A stretch of DNA of 64,000 nucleotides, taken from the NCBI GenBank assembly GCA_963565915.1, contig OY751495.1:3348001-3412000 (forward strand), read 5' to 3'. The position numbers and the translations under genes are program-made. Each line of letters begins with the position of its first letter. The stretch's first letter is position 1. This stretch comes from Entoloma clypeatum. Lineage: Eukaryota > Basidiomycota > Agaricomycetes > Agaricales > Entolomataceae. The notes under the pieces are model-generated. The model was not told the DNA's origin. It made no database searches and saw only the letters and a list, made by a program, of their open reading frames with translations. Positions 54,601-64,000 of the stretch are shown piece after piece.

Positions 54601-55725
54601 CGCGAGTTTGCGGACATGGTCGTTCTTTTTCCACACGGATGGTTTTCCAGAAGGAAGCCCGGTGTACTGTGACGGAGGGGGGTTCATTCTTTGCAGGAGC
54701 GACTGCATCTTTGCAGAATCGGGCTGTGCGGTACTTGTCGTTTTCCCGCGACCAGTGACGGTGGTGAAGGATGGCGGCGGAAGAGGAGGGAAGTGGATGG
54801 CGGGAGCAACAAACTCAACCGTTTCTTCCACATGGTCGGACGTGTTGTCCGCATTGTTAGCACTTTTCTTCTGATTTTGCCAACGTCCCTTTCCCTTCTT
54901 CTTCTCAGAAGCCGTACTTGGGTCGGCCGAGTTGGGCTGCTTGTCAGCATCGTTCTGCGAGGTACTTGGCTTCTGCTGCCTTTCCCATTTGGGGTCCTGC
55001 CCCTTTCGCTTTGTCCCGGAGATTTTCCGGGCCTGCTCGTTGGACGTACGAGTGGACCCAATCGAATACTTGCGCCGGTATTCTGATATGATGCTTTCCG
55101 CGACGGCTTTGTATGTGAAGTCGTCGGCGTCATAGACCTGAAAGAGGGCAGTGGAGAGTGACAACCAGGCGTCGGGAATTGCATTTGCCAGGATCATTGC
55201 CTGCATCAGATCGGGGACATCAAAGTTCGAATCGGCGAGCCGAGCGAAAAGAGACCCCAAGTGTTCAATTTCAGGGACGGGGTCACGTCCAGAGAGCTTG
55301 TAGGTGGCGGCGGCCTTGAAGTCGCCGAAGATGACGGCCGGGGATACCTTGGAGTAGGCATCTTTTAATGACTTCCAGGCGTCTTTTGAGGAAGTGGCGT
55401 CCTTGATGTGGCGTCTGATCGCCTCGGAGACCTTCAGGCGTATCGCCCCAAGAGCTACGTCGTCGTCCCTGATCCAGGCTTTTTCTTCCTTGCGGAAGCC
55501 GGGCTGGTCGACCGTGGTGGCCAGCACAGGGGGAGCAGTAGCAGTGGCCCCAGGGGTGGAGACTGTGGTGGTGAAGTCGGCGATGACAGGGCGGGGGATG
55601 TCGCCAGAAACAAGGCGCCAGACTCCTTGATGGAGGAGGTAAGACTTCATTTTTTCGGCCCAGCTCCGGTAGTCGATGCCATCAAAGGCAGTGATTGTGT
55701 CGAGGGCAGAACGAGAGGTAGACAT
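51664..55725 (-). CDS. Copia G Gag-PR-IN-RT polyprotein
   Basis: 1,353 codons from MSTSRSALDTITAFDGIDYR to a TGA after DEPNAEL. The Gag part (about residues 1-230) is of the copia UBN2 type without a CCHC knuckle, followed by a Lys/Ser/Asn-rich linker. Protease QWILDSGASLHFTHEF lies at about 520. Integrase zinc region is WHKRLGHPNDQALN and CMGCLKGKM; the core is LIHSDLKQ, WRVDGGGEFDEY, YQHQQNGRAERINRTLWEKS. RT starts at about 1120 (LRNKWVYNEKSDGRLKARLV, GFSQVEGIDFDQIFSPVVRY) and has VIAVIYVDDSAFLG. The remaining RNase H continues in phase beyond the TGA (50998-51624). One C-to-T change (CGA to TGA) would explain the stop, so this copy was very recently active. Confidence 0.93.
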   Translation of the reverse strand: MSTSRSALDTITAFDGIDYRSWAEKMKSYLLHQGVWRLVSGDIPRPVIADFTTTVSTPGATATAPPVLATTVDQPGFRKEEKAWIRDDDVALGAIRLKVSEAIRRHIKDATSSKDAWKSLKDAYSKVSPAVIFGDFKAAATYKLSGRDPVPEIEHLGSLFARLADSNFDVPDLMQAMILANAIPDAWLSLSTALFQVYDADDFTYKAVAESIISEYRRKYSIGSTRTSNEQARKISGTKRKGQDPKWERQQKPSTSQNDADKQPNSADPSTASEKKKGKGRWQNQKKSANNADNTSDHVEETVEFVAPAIHFPPLPPPSFTTVTGRGKTTSTAQPDSAKMQSLLQRMNPPPSQYTGLPSGKPSVWKKNDHVRKLARGIGAHPSGSNLRILDTIIPEIDERPAKQRRVAPSIEESLGMMDIDHQSERMGPEQFEDGLIELDGSSHPSLKLDQMGNANNHAQTFEYTLASTDADSIDLFSDDLYKKYIKHSASCTHCKERERAQWILDSGASLHFTHEFKDFAYYRPLKAKRFVQTAAKGKKLEILGVGAVPVRHTLDGETKTHLLRPVFYIPDMDTRLLSLGVFLNHGYKVNGMRGEINISKGLNKIQFSPHFIGQTIYWLDTEIRYDQIHAISSEITVETWHKRLGHPNDQALNKIPTSTKGVPKTLVREKSQESCMGCLKGKMPNQSYPNSVTRAVEPFDLIHSDLKQISTASYHKYKYFLTFLDDFSSHVWVVLLRKKSGAITALKQFLAMIQNQFAATPKKWRVDGGGEFDEYKDVLADHGILIDVTLPYQHQQNGRAERINRTLWEKSQALRFDACLPPMWWEFCLEHAAFLYNRTPMRRLEWKTPYFRVTNEIPDLSSVRVFGCQAYVYIPKEKRRNSLESRSQLMIYLGSKPGVKGYRFMDPETNTIFMGGKAIFDESKYPRCHIDPLPENHPEMENPEPADEFEDLIPGSNDDDSHNETPQDSVPIEQDQPESDNELPASEPDDEPRVPTPEPEQVPDRPIRERRVRKMPGSIYGEDTPASDLEKLDRRRRLGGQTAWMNDLLMEAISAQVGIVEMSHKDIYPLPNKEDWYAAERKELDMLKRRGVITELVPLPAGRKALRNKWVYNEKSDGRLKARLVAKGFSQVEGIDFDQIFSPVVRYETVRLILALTALEGWFMTLLDVSSAFLYGTLQEVIYMRQPEGYIVKGKEHLVYQLFKALYGLKQAALAWWRELDSSMKKLGFVRLHSDAGVFIHKSTKGEIVIAVIYVDDSAFLGTNREYTLEKKKAFMTTWECRDLGHLVPDGEPKEFLSIQIRQRGKRIFIDQVPYLEKILTRMGMSESNATHTPLPTGYKPMASEDEPNAEL

Positions 55726-56071
55726 TGTGAATGAATCTAAAAAGGGTTCTCAATCAGTGATGTGTTATGAATATGATTCGAGAAAACAATTGAATGATTC
55801 CTTATGACATATTCCCTTCAGGAATAGCGGTCATGGGAAAACCCTTTATATGTCAGAAACGTATAAGGTGCGATCAACGTTTCCACATGGAGTGTACTAG
55901 GTCAATCCCCTTAGGGACGTCTCATGACAGGTACTTGTCGTAATGACGTTCCCAGGTTCATATGTGAAGAAGTATGACTCAGAACCTAGATCTTTCGATC
56001 GGTTCTTTGCCAACCAGGGTAGAGTGGGCAGGTACTCGCTGTTGCCAGCGTTTCCCAAGTCCCTCTGCTAT

Positions 56072-56086
56072 CCGGGGCCCATAACC
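56072..56086 (-). other. PBS of copia G (half initiator tRNA-Met type)
   Basis: GGTTATGGGCCCCGG directly after the 5' LTR on the minus strand. It pairs with the anticodon stem-loop of initiator tRNA-Met, as in Drosophila copia, which is primed by the 5' half of that tRNA. Confidence 0.75.
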
Positions 56087-56395
56087 TGTTGAAGTTCCAC
56101 CTGGGCGCTAGCCACAGGTGTACTGAGCAACATAGCTACAGTGGAAGTACTCTACGATACCGCTATGGTCACTTACATGGTTTGGAGGGGGTAAGGCTAG
56201 TGAGAGCGGTTGAGGCTGGTGAGAGCGATGGAGCTGGTTAAGAGTCAAGAGACAACTTGTTGGTATTGACAGTTTCCTGGTCTTATATACTGTACTACTG
56301 TTTGTACCAACCAAACAAGTATGTAATGAAGATATGTAAGGTCACGTGATGTAATCTAATCTAATCTAATCTACATGATGGGAAAAGTTTCAACA
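56087..56395 (-). repeat. 5' LTR of copia G
   Basis: 309 bp, one mismatch to the other LTR. Confidence 0.94.
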
Positions 56396-57774
56396 GCCGG
56401 TAGAGCCTCCTTTTTTGGTTTAAGGGCCTCTTCATCATCAATTTCTTCTATCATCACATAGATCTTTTGTTCAGGTTTTTCTTTCATCCATGCAGCAATT
56501 GCAATGGGTTTCTTGTCTTTTGACGCCAAGAGCTCATCAAATGTAATAATGAAGTGCGACTTTTAATGCAAAAGTGCGAAACAGCGGGGATAGTGATGAT
56601 GGAGTGAGAAGTGTGTGTTTGGGCGGGCGAGTAGAAAGAGCTTGTTCTTCTGTTGAGGTTGTATTGTTTTAACCATGGTAACCCCAAAATGGCGGTTTCC
56701 TTTCCAAGTCCGGTGACCAAGAATCTGACATCAAGTTCTTTGTCATCAATCCAGATCTTCTTCCATGTGCAATGGGTGATCGTCCCTTCTTTGTTCTTTG
56801 TTCTGTCCACATTGAACACACAAATGGGCTTTAGTAATGGAATAAGCCCCATTCGGTTGGCTGTGGCGAACTTCTGATCCAAGAAAGTTCCTCCTGCTCC
56901 TGAGTCTATCAGAGCATTTATCTTTAGTTTCTCATCAATGCTTTCTCCTTCTCCTGACATTGAAATGGGGATCGAAAAAGATTTGTCATTCATGTCGGCT
57001 ACAATTACAGGGGATAGGGAGATTGAAAACTGAGCGGGGGCTGACATCGGTACAGGCTGCTTTATTGAAAACCCTGTTTCTCCATCTCGGAGATTAAGGC
57101 ATCTTGTTCCTCATTTGGTAAGTCCTTGAAAATGCCTCGGATATGGGCATATGCATCGGAAGCTTTCTTGAACGTGTTGTTCGCAACCGGGGTCTTTCCT
57201 CCTTTGTGTGCATCAGCACGGTGTCCTGCCTGATGGCAGACAAAGCACAACCCTTTTTTGAAGTGGTCATCTCTTTCTTTGGTGGTTAGCTGGTCAATGT
57301 CCATAGTGTTTGGGTCTGGGGCGAAGTGCGTGTTTTGGGGTGCGGGGTTATAGTTAACCTTGAACTTCTTCTTTCCCCCATCGGGTCTAAGCCTTTGAGA
57401 GACTGCCTTGGCTCTCCTCCACTGGTTGTCCAATCTGGATGCTGTGATGTACCATTTGTCAACTGTTCCTGGGACCTTGTCAAGGCCCAAGATCTTGTCT
57501 CGGAGCACGTGTGGCAATGCCTCCATGAAGTAATCCTTGAGGGATCACTCCTCTGTGATCAAACTTTCTGCAACCCATAGTTTGAATTTTTCTACAAATT
57601 TGTCAGCTGTCATGCCCTCCATCTTCTGTGTTTTCATCATAGTCAACGTGTCTCCTTCTTTGTCAACCGGGGAAAATGATTTCCTCAGTTTCTCAATAAA
57701 GTCCGTGTATTTTGGGTAGGTGGGTACTCCAGCGGTGGTGATGTCTCTGTACCAAGACTCCTTCCACGGCCCGG
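56396..57774 (-). pseudogene. Gypsy F gag and protease
   Basis: The gag fragment (57545-57774 and 57062-57526) has YPKYTDFIEKLRKSFSPVDK and LRDKILGLDKVPGTVDKWYI, with a stop near 57545. The nucleocapsid motif is CFVCHQAGHRADAH, a CCHH variant in which His replaces the last Cys. The protease (56484-57047) reads INALIDSGAGGTFLDQKF and VTGLGKETAILGLPWLKQYN. A frameshift near 56640 follows. The gag start is missing because copia H is inserted at 57775. Confidence 0.82.
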
Positions 57775-58062
57775 TGTTGGAACAGCATACGATCACATCA
57801 ACACCAGAAGTAATCATAGTGGATGTGTCGTCTTGCAGTCCTAGTATTCTCTATGCTATGCACTACAGATCGTGTATCTACGATAGAGGGGAAACCTACT
57901 ACTAACCTTGAGAGGTGTTTGCAGGTGGGGGTTACTTGGTGTGTTCTATTATAAGGACAGTCTTATATACTAGTCTACTTATTTGTACATCATTTGTACA
58001 TCATGGGATTGAGCACATGACGCTATAGATGAAATATCTATAGGAGTGGAATTCGTTCAACA
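57775..58062 (-). repeat. 3' LTR of copia H
   Basis: 288 bp, TGTTGAACG to TTCCAACA on the minus strand. Contains AAGGACAGTCTTATATAC, also present near 36890. Confidence 0.8.
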
Positions 58063-58088
58063 CTCCCCCTTGATGTGTATACATCGGA

Positions 58089-61000
58089 TTATGAAAATGT
58101 CAAGCCTAAATGTTGGCGACATCTTTCAAAGAGTTCCCAACTAAGATTTTTAGTTAGCATATCCGCAGGATTGGATGTGCCTTCAATGTACTCTACAGTG
58201 ATCAATCCACGAGAGATGTATTCTTGGATGATGTGATATCTTAGATTGATATGTTTAGTACGGTGTTCCTGTACAGGGTTGTTCTCAATAAAGATCGAGC
58301 CATGGTTGTCGGCATAGATCGGGACATTCCGCATTAGGAAGCCAATCTCCTGGAAGAGCTGGATTACCCATTTTACTTGGCAGCCACAATCAGACATCGC
58401 CGTGTACTCTGCTTCAGTAGATGAGTGAGCAATGGTTTTTTGTAGATGACAAGTCCAGCCTACAGAAGCACCTGCAAGCTTCAGGAAAAAGCCACTGCAG
58501 CTTCGACGCTAAATCTCATCGGATGCCCAGTCAGAATCTGTGTAGGCATGTAAGCCAACATTTTGATCACCGGAATATGTCAGTCGGTAATCAGAAGTGC
58601 CCATGAGATAGTGGATTGTATACTTCACTTTATCAATGCGTTCCTGGGTAGGATTTGCCGAGAACTGTGATAATGTAATCACGGCAAAGGCAATGTTGGG
58701 TCGTGTACCAATCATTAAATATAGCAGAGACCCTATGATCTGCTGAAATTGTGATCAAAGCGCAGCAGTGGCAGTGCCAGCATTTGCTGTTGGCTTGTAT
58801 CCAGTAGGTAGAGGAGTCTTGGCGATCATTGCATTTGTCATGCCGAATCTCTCTACAACTTTCTGTAAGTAGGCACATTGATCGATCATGATCGTATTCT
58901 TGGTACGTGTGATGCGCATTCTCAAGAATTCAGTGGGTTCACCTAGATCATGAGATTCCCAAATAGCCATGAATTCGGCTCTTTTAACAGTTGTAAGCTT
59001 AGTGTCTGGTCCCATGAACATTGCATCATTGACATAGATTATTGCTAGTATGATGGTTCCGTTCAGGGAATAGAAAACAAAGATTCCGGTGTCAGATATG
59101 ACCCTTTGGAAACCTAGTTTCTTCATGGATTTCTCCATGGCATGCCACCATGCAAGTCCAGCCTGCTTCAAACCATAAATAGCCTTATGCAGGCACCAAA
59201 CAAGAAGTTCTTTGTCTTTTATTTTGAAGCCTTCAGGTTGCATCATGTATAACTCTTCCTAAAGTTTCCCATAAAGGAAAGCAGCAGTTATGTCAAGCGC
59301 AAGAATCACCCAACTCTCAAGCACGGTGGTAGCGAGCATGAGACATACTGTCTCGAATTGAACTACGGGAGAGAATACCTCGTTGAAATTGATTCCCTCA
59401 ATTTGTGAGAACCCTTGTGCAACAAGCCGAGCCTTTTTACGGCCGTTGGTCTTTATGTTGAAGACCCATCGTGATCCGATGGCCTTCCGTCTGGTTGGTA
59501 AAGGTGTTAGATCATAGACATCACGCTGCTTGATGCTATCAAGTTCCTTACGGCATGCGTCCAACCACTCATCCTGGAGGTTTTTCGGCATTTCAGCAAT
59601 GTCGCAAAACTTCATCTCCCGGATATCACGGAACTGTGAGAGATTAGATTCAGCGTGAGGAACGGCTGATGCAAGTAGCGCGTTCAACTCAGCGATCTGT
59701 TTCGTGTCTCCCCCTCGTTTCCAAACTAATCGTTCTAGGTACAAGTTAAATGCTTTTGGACCTAGCTCCACATCATTTATCATTTCGCGCAGTAAGCTCT
59801 CCACATCCGTATCTTCCAAAGGTTCGTCATCAGGAACTTTGGGGTCATCGGGAGGAGTACCGGAAGATCCACTAGGCCCTGCGTCAGGTGGGGCTAAGGG
59901 GGAACTAGGTTCCACTTCTTCCTGTCGTGATTGGGGAACATTGCGGAGCCGGGAAGGCTCACACTGCTGTTTCTCTCAATTCACGGCTTCACGCCAAGAG
60001 TGTGTGCAATTGATGTTGTGTTGTTGTTGCATGGGGTGCCGTTGCTCCCCATAGATGTTGCCTTCCCATCGAGGCGGGTTAGCATTCCTTCATGGTCGAG
60101 GGACATCAGCAGGCAGAGGATTTGCCGGCTGGTTCTGGACCTCAGGGTCATCCTGATTTGAAGGTGGTACATCAGCGCCATCGCGCTGGTTTCCATTTGG
60201 AGCAGAAGGGGGATTGGAGGATTCATCTCCACTTGGCTGATTATACCGGCGGGAATGATAATGAACATCTCTGTCTCCGAAGTGGTGATCAACATTGTCA
60301 TCAGGGTTTCCGTCATCCTGAGACTCATCATGGGAAGGCTCATTTCCCATGGGTGTGTGTTGTGGCACTTTGGTATCCGGACACCTTGGAAAGAGTGTTT
60401 CATCGAATACCGCGGTAGTACCAATAAAGATACTGTTTTTATCAGTCATAAACTGATATGCTTTCATTCCTGGTTTAAAACCCATAAAGGTCATAAGCTC
60501 CGCACATGGATTTAATTTATTCACACGGTGTTCTTCAGGAATATAAACATAGGCAGCGCAGCCTAAAACACGGAGATTAGATACATCCGGTTTTTCCCCT
60601 TTTAGAGATTCAAAAGGTGTTTTTTAATAAAGACGTTTAATTGGCGTGCGATTGTAAACATGCACAGTGTGTAAAATGCAAAACTCCCACCATGATTGTG
60701 GTAAGCAGGTGGCAAATCACATCGCCTGTGCTTTCTCTACAATGGTGTGGTTAATCCTTTCAGCTCGACCATTTTATTGGGGTGTATTAGGAGCTGAAAT
60801 CTCCACAGCAATTTCAAGATTCTCAAGGTATTTTACTACCCCAGTTTCCTTTTTGAACTCTCCCCCTCCATCAAAATGCCATCGGCGAAATTGGGCATTA
60901 AACTGGGTTTTCATAAGTGTTGTCCACTTTTTGAATGCATCAGAGATATCGGATTTGAGTTTTAACAATACCATCCAAGCATGCTCAGAATAGTCATCCA

Positions 61001-63003
61001 AGAAGCTGACATAGTATTCAAATTTGTGATAGGAGACGATTGGAAACTCTTTGAGGTCTGAATGGAGCAACTCAAAGGGTCTGGAAGCATGTGAAGATGA
61101 AGGAGGGAAGCTTTTCAACCTCAACTTTGCTTCTGCGCAGGGACGGCATGGCTTATCCTTAAGGGGAAATTGGACATCCCTTGGGAATCCATCACATGTG
61201 TTGGGTGCCTTTTTCAGGACATCTTTACCAGGGTGTGCAAACTGCTGATGCCAAATGCTGTAATCGGCTTTATAGACATCAATATTTCTAGCATTTAGCA
61301 GCGTGATTTGTTCAACATGTGTATTTACCCAGTATATTGTCGAACCGGGAAAATGAGGTTCACATCTTAGTACACACTTTCCATCTTTGAAGAAACTAAG
61401 ATTGTCAGCTGAGCCAGCGACAGTTAATCCAGATTCTTGAAGAATTTTGCCCATTGACATGAAGCGAGTGGAAAGCTCCAGGACGTGTAGAACCAGATAA
61501 AGCCAAGTCATTAGACTTCTTGGCTTTTCTTGACTCAATGGTATCATGTGAGTGATAAACACGGTCCCTCTTCCTTTTATAGAGATCTTTGCTTTGCCCG
61601 CAGTTTGGGCAGTACAGACAGATTTCTCTTCTTTGTACATTGCAAAGTCACTCATCTCTGCGGTGAGTGCATACTAGTGCCAGAATCCATGATCCACTCA
61701 GCGTCATTAGTATCTTTGGATTTGTTCTTACATTTCGAACATGAGGCAAAATGATCATCAATTTCCTCCAAAGAGGCAGCAATGACAGGTAATTTAAAAT
61801 AGCTACGACCCGGTTCTAGTGACTCATCACAAATCTGGGTGTGTTCTTCTGTCATTGTATGCTCATGTGAAACTTGTGAAAGAACATACCTCAGGTCGTC
61901 GCATGATGAACCTCCAAAAGTCTCATCATCGACATCATCTGCCCAACTGAAACACGTCCGCTTGGACGGTCCAGGTTCATCTTCATCATACTCATACTCC
62001 TCATCAAAGTCCATCACTGTATCAGCATCATAATCTTGGTGTTCCATCAGGAACAGGGAAGCTTTGTCCATTACCTCATTGTCAGGGGTTGAATATATCC
62101 CCAGAATGTCTTCGGGGTATATGATGTTATTGACGTTTTGGAGGGTCTGGGACGTTTCCACAATGCCAAGAGATGTGACAACATTGCGCGCTACCTGCAT
62201 CTCAGGGTACATCGACGGTTGATTAACCGGAGCACCTGTGAAGCGTTGCGCAGACATGTTTGTCATGCGATCGAGGAGTTCTCTCACACCAGCAGTCATG
62301 ATATGTTCAGCTGGACTAAATGTCAACCGCGATTCAAGAGGAGGATGACGACGGGGGTCAGTCATCGGAGTAGAAGATTGTTGGGGGGGAATGACGCGTC
62401 CTGAGCCTGTGACAGTGGTGAAGGGAGGTGTCGGCAGATTCATAGTCATTGCCAACGAAGCAACATGAGAGCAGCCGGCAGTGTTGCCTGCAGCAGCCTC
62501 TTAGGCACACTGGGCCTTTTTCCAACTCCGCAATCCTTCCTTTTTGGGTACAAACGGCTGCTTCTTGTTTTGATCACCGGAATTGTTTGTCGGTGTCTCC
62601 TTTGCCTTTCCTTTTCCTTTGTTCTGTTGATGAAGTTTGCCGGAATTCTGGTTTGACCCAGAAGCATCAGCAGGTCCTGGACCATTGCGCCAGCGGGGTT
62701 CCTGTCCTTTCCGCTTGACAGCGGAGATCTTGTTGGCAGCCAGAAGTTGTGCTTCGGCTTGTACGCACATATGCTCTGCGATTACAATCTCTTCAACATC
62801 TGCAAGTTTGAAAGTGTCTAACTTCCATTCTTTAGCCAGATGTGAACCAAGATGTTTCCACTTGGGAGGTAGATGGTGCACAGCAAGCATCCCTTGCAAT
62901 TTAGGAGCAAAGGGGATCTTGTGCCCGTCGAGGCGTGCCAAGAGATCACGGAATTTAGAGAATTCTGGATGGGGGTCACCACCAGACAGGTGCCAATCGA
63001 GAG
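58089..63003 (-). pseudogene. Copia H polyprotein remnant
   Basis: From high to low coordinates: gag with EPRWRNGPGPADASGSNQN and a Lys-rich linker (62501-63003); a UBN2-like tail and protease EWIMDSGTSMHS (61652-62455); integrase (60774-61655) with WHQQFAHPGKDVLKKAP, LLHSDLKEFPIVSYHKFEYY and WHFDGGGEFKK; linker (60090-60524 and 59915 down); RT (59259-59915, 58755-59246) with GSRWVFNIKTNGRKKARLVA, GFSQIEGINFNEVFSPV and IIYVNDAMFMG, where YVDD has become YVND; and RNase H (58089-58715) with TDSDWASDEI and NPADMLTKNL. Stops lie near 62503, 60627, 60775, 59982, 59260, 58753 and 58512. It is inactive. Confidence 0.88.
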
Positions 63004-63417
63004 TAACTAAGAATCTGGGGAAAGTCCTCTTTAGCAAGTTTATCCCGTGCTTTGGATTACTAAAAAATTAGACGAAAGAGTACCTACATGGGAAAAAGTA
63101 AAAATGTATTTAGAAGTATGTACTAAATATGGGGGGGTGTTGAAACTTTTCCATCACGTGACCTTAGACATCTTCAATTACATACTTGTTTGGTTGGTAC
63201 AAACAGTAGTACGGTATATAAGACCAGGAAACTGTCAATATCAACAAGTTGTCTCTTGACTCTTAACCAGCTCCATCGCTCTTACCAGCCTCAACCGCTC
63301 TCACCAGCCTCACCCTCTCCAATCCAAGTAAGTGACTAGAATGGTTAAGTAGAGTACTTCCACTGTAGCTGTGTTGCTCAGTACATCTGTGGCTAGCGCC
63401 CAGGTGGAACTTCAACA
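63004..63417 (+). mobile_element. Copia G-family remnant (G2): RNase H tail plus 3' LTR
   Basis: Plus-strand end of a second G-family copy: TKNLGKVLFSKFIPCFGLLK, polypurine tract GGGGGGG, then an LTR at 63138-63417 (280 bp). The LTR lacks about 29 bp containing the TAATC repeats present in copia G. The rest of the element is absent. Confidence 0.85.
63138..63417 (+). repeat. 3' LTR of G2
   Basis: TGTTGAAACTTTTCCATCAC to GGAACTTCAACA, 280 bp, diverged from the copia G LTRs. Confidence 0.88.
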
Positions 63418-64000
63418 CAGAGGTCTATGATGGTATAAATGTGTGCTTTGCCAGCAGTGGCTAAGAGGTCGGAGATGAGCGGAAGTGGGTATCGGTCCTT
63501 CTTGGTGATTTTGTTCAGGCCTCGGTAGTCAACACAAAGTCAGAGTGATCCATCTTTCTTTCAGATAAAGAGGATCAGAGCACTGTGAGGTGAACTAGAA
63601 GGTTGATGAAACCGATATTGAGATGCTCATTGATGAAGTCTTGGAGGAATCCAAGTTTGGATTGTGAGAGTGAGTACATCGGACCAATTGGAGGGGAAGT
63701 TCCTTCCTCCAAATTGATCTTGAGGTCATGGGGTCAGTGGGGTGCAAGGATGTCGGCTTTTTTCTTACTGAATACATCAGCAAAATTGTGGTATTCCTTG
63801 GGTATGCCAGAGAGGTCGGGAGCGTCATCGGAGACAGACACAGAATTAGCAGAGATGTCGGAGAGGTGAACGCGGAAAGCATATGCCCCAGGAGCTTTAC
63901 ATGCATGGAGATATGCAGCTGAGATACATGGTAATCTGTGGCAGGTCAGAGGTGTTCGGACTGAGCAGATCAGAGGTGCCCATTGGAGAGGGCGGACACT
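63418..64000 (-). pseudogene. Gypsy fragment of the D family (PR/RT start), runs off the window
   Basis: Minus-strand sequence similar to gypsy D around 35360-35740: [39 protein letters not shown] and INEHLNIGFI, with several stops. It continues beyond 64000. It is interrupted on its 3' side by G2 at 63417. Confidence 0.75.

Larger units (their letters stand above)
50612..56395 (-). mobile_element. Copia G: young, almost intact Ty1/copia element
   Basis: 5,784 bp on the minus strand. Two 309-bp LTRs (50612-50920 and 56087-56395) differ at a single CpG position (ACGTG/ACATG). Target duplication GCCGG. The polypurine tract GGGGGGG (minus) abuts the 3' LTR, and the PBS abuts the 5' LTR. One polyprotein frame is broken by a single TGA. 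Domain order PR-IN-RT-RH defines copia. Confidence 0.95.
45695..57774 (-). mobile_element. Gypsy F remnant, split by hAT-3 and copia G
   Basis: Minus-strand gypsy without LTRs. Pieces: gag and protease 56396-57774, RT and RNase H 48974-50611, integrase 45695-46813. The pieces join exactly at the insertion sites (for example AITT / ITTLKESG across hAT-3 and GCCGG across copia G). The gag is cut by copia H, and the integrase end by gypsy C. Confidence 0.88.
57775..63003 (-). mobile_element. Copia H: decayed copia, 5' truncated
   Basis: Minus-strand copia with one LTR (57775-58062) next to a polypurine tract AAGGGGGAG. The polyprotein is broken by many stops and frameshifts. Its 5' LTR and gag start are missing: at about 63003 the sequence switches to a plus-strand G-family remnant. 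The left flanking 5-mer is CCCGG. Confidence 0.85.

Overview
The window looks like nuclear DNA of a filamentous basidiomycete, most likely an Agaricomycete (mushroom-forming fungus). The evidence is the dense 40-70 bp GT-AG introns including tiny exons, a BCS1-like AAA ATPase, a fungal homeodomain protein, a Topors-like RING ligase and a DUF2235 protein, followed by chromodomain Ty3/gypsy and Ty1/copia retrotransposons and hAT-like DNA transposons. All identifications come from reading translated motifs by eye; no database was searched.

Positions 1-15,200 are a gene region. It holds a 5'-truncated BCS1-like gene (+), a beta-trefoil (ricin-B-like) lectin gene with a frameshift (-), an eight- or nine-exon cyclophilin close to the PPIH type (-), a poorly resolved stretch with coding-like exons (4.36-7.3 kb, mostly +), a homeodomain gene (+), a Topors-like E3 ligase (-) and a DUF2235 alpha/beta-hydrolase-like gene (-). 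I resolved most splice sites by requiring GT-AG ends, phase continuity and family motifs.

Positions 16,159-64,000 are almost entirely nested transposable elements. In order: gypsy A (+, complete with TSD, decayed); gypsy B (+) with a 553-bp TRIM-like mini retrotransposon inside its first LTR; gypsy D (-) split by hAT-1; hAT fragments; gypsy E (-) split by hAT-2; gypsy C (-), a young copy of the B family; gypsy F (-) split by hAT-3 and by copia G (-), a young nearly intact copia; copia H (-) at the 5' side of F; a small + strand remnant of a second G-family copy; and a D-family gypsy fragment running off the end.

The most unusual object is the mini element at 23,813-24,365. It has two 246-bp LTRs, a 61-bp interior with a primer-binding site matching the anticodon region of initiator tRNA-Met, 5-bp TSDs, and in each LTR a complete tRNA-like cloverleaf with A and B boxes and a T-run terminator. 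Gypsy A and the B/C family carry 10-11 nt sequences just inside the 5' LTR that are complementary to the predicted start of their own transcript, the hallmark of Tf1-type self-priming. Sequence decay in the array is concentrated at CpG sites, which suggests cytosine methylation of the repeats.
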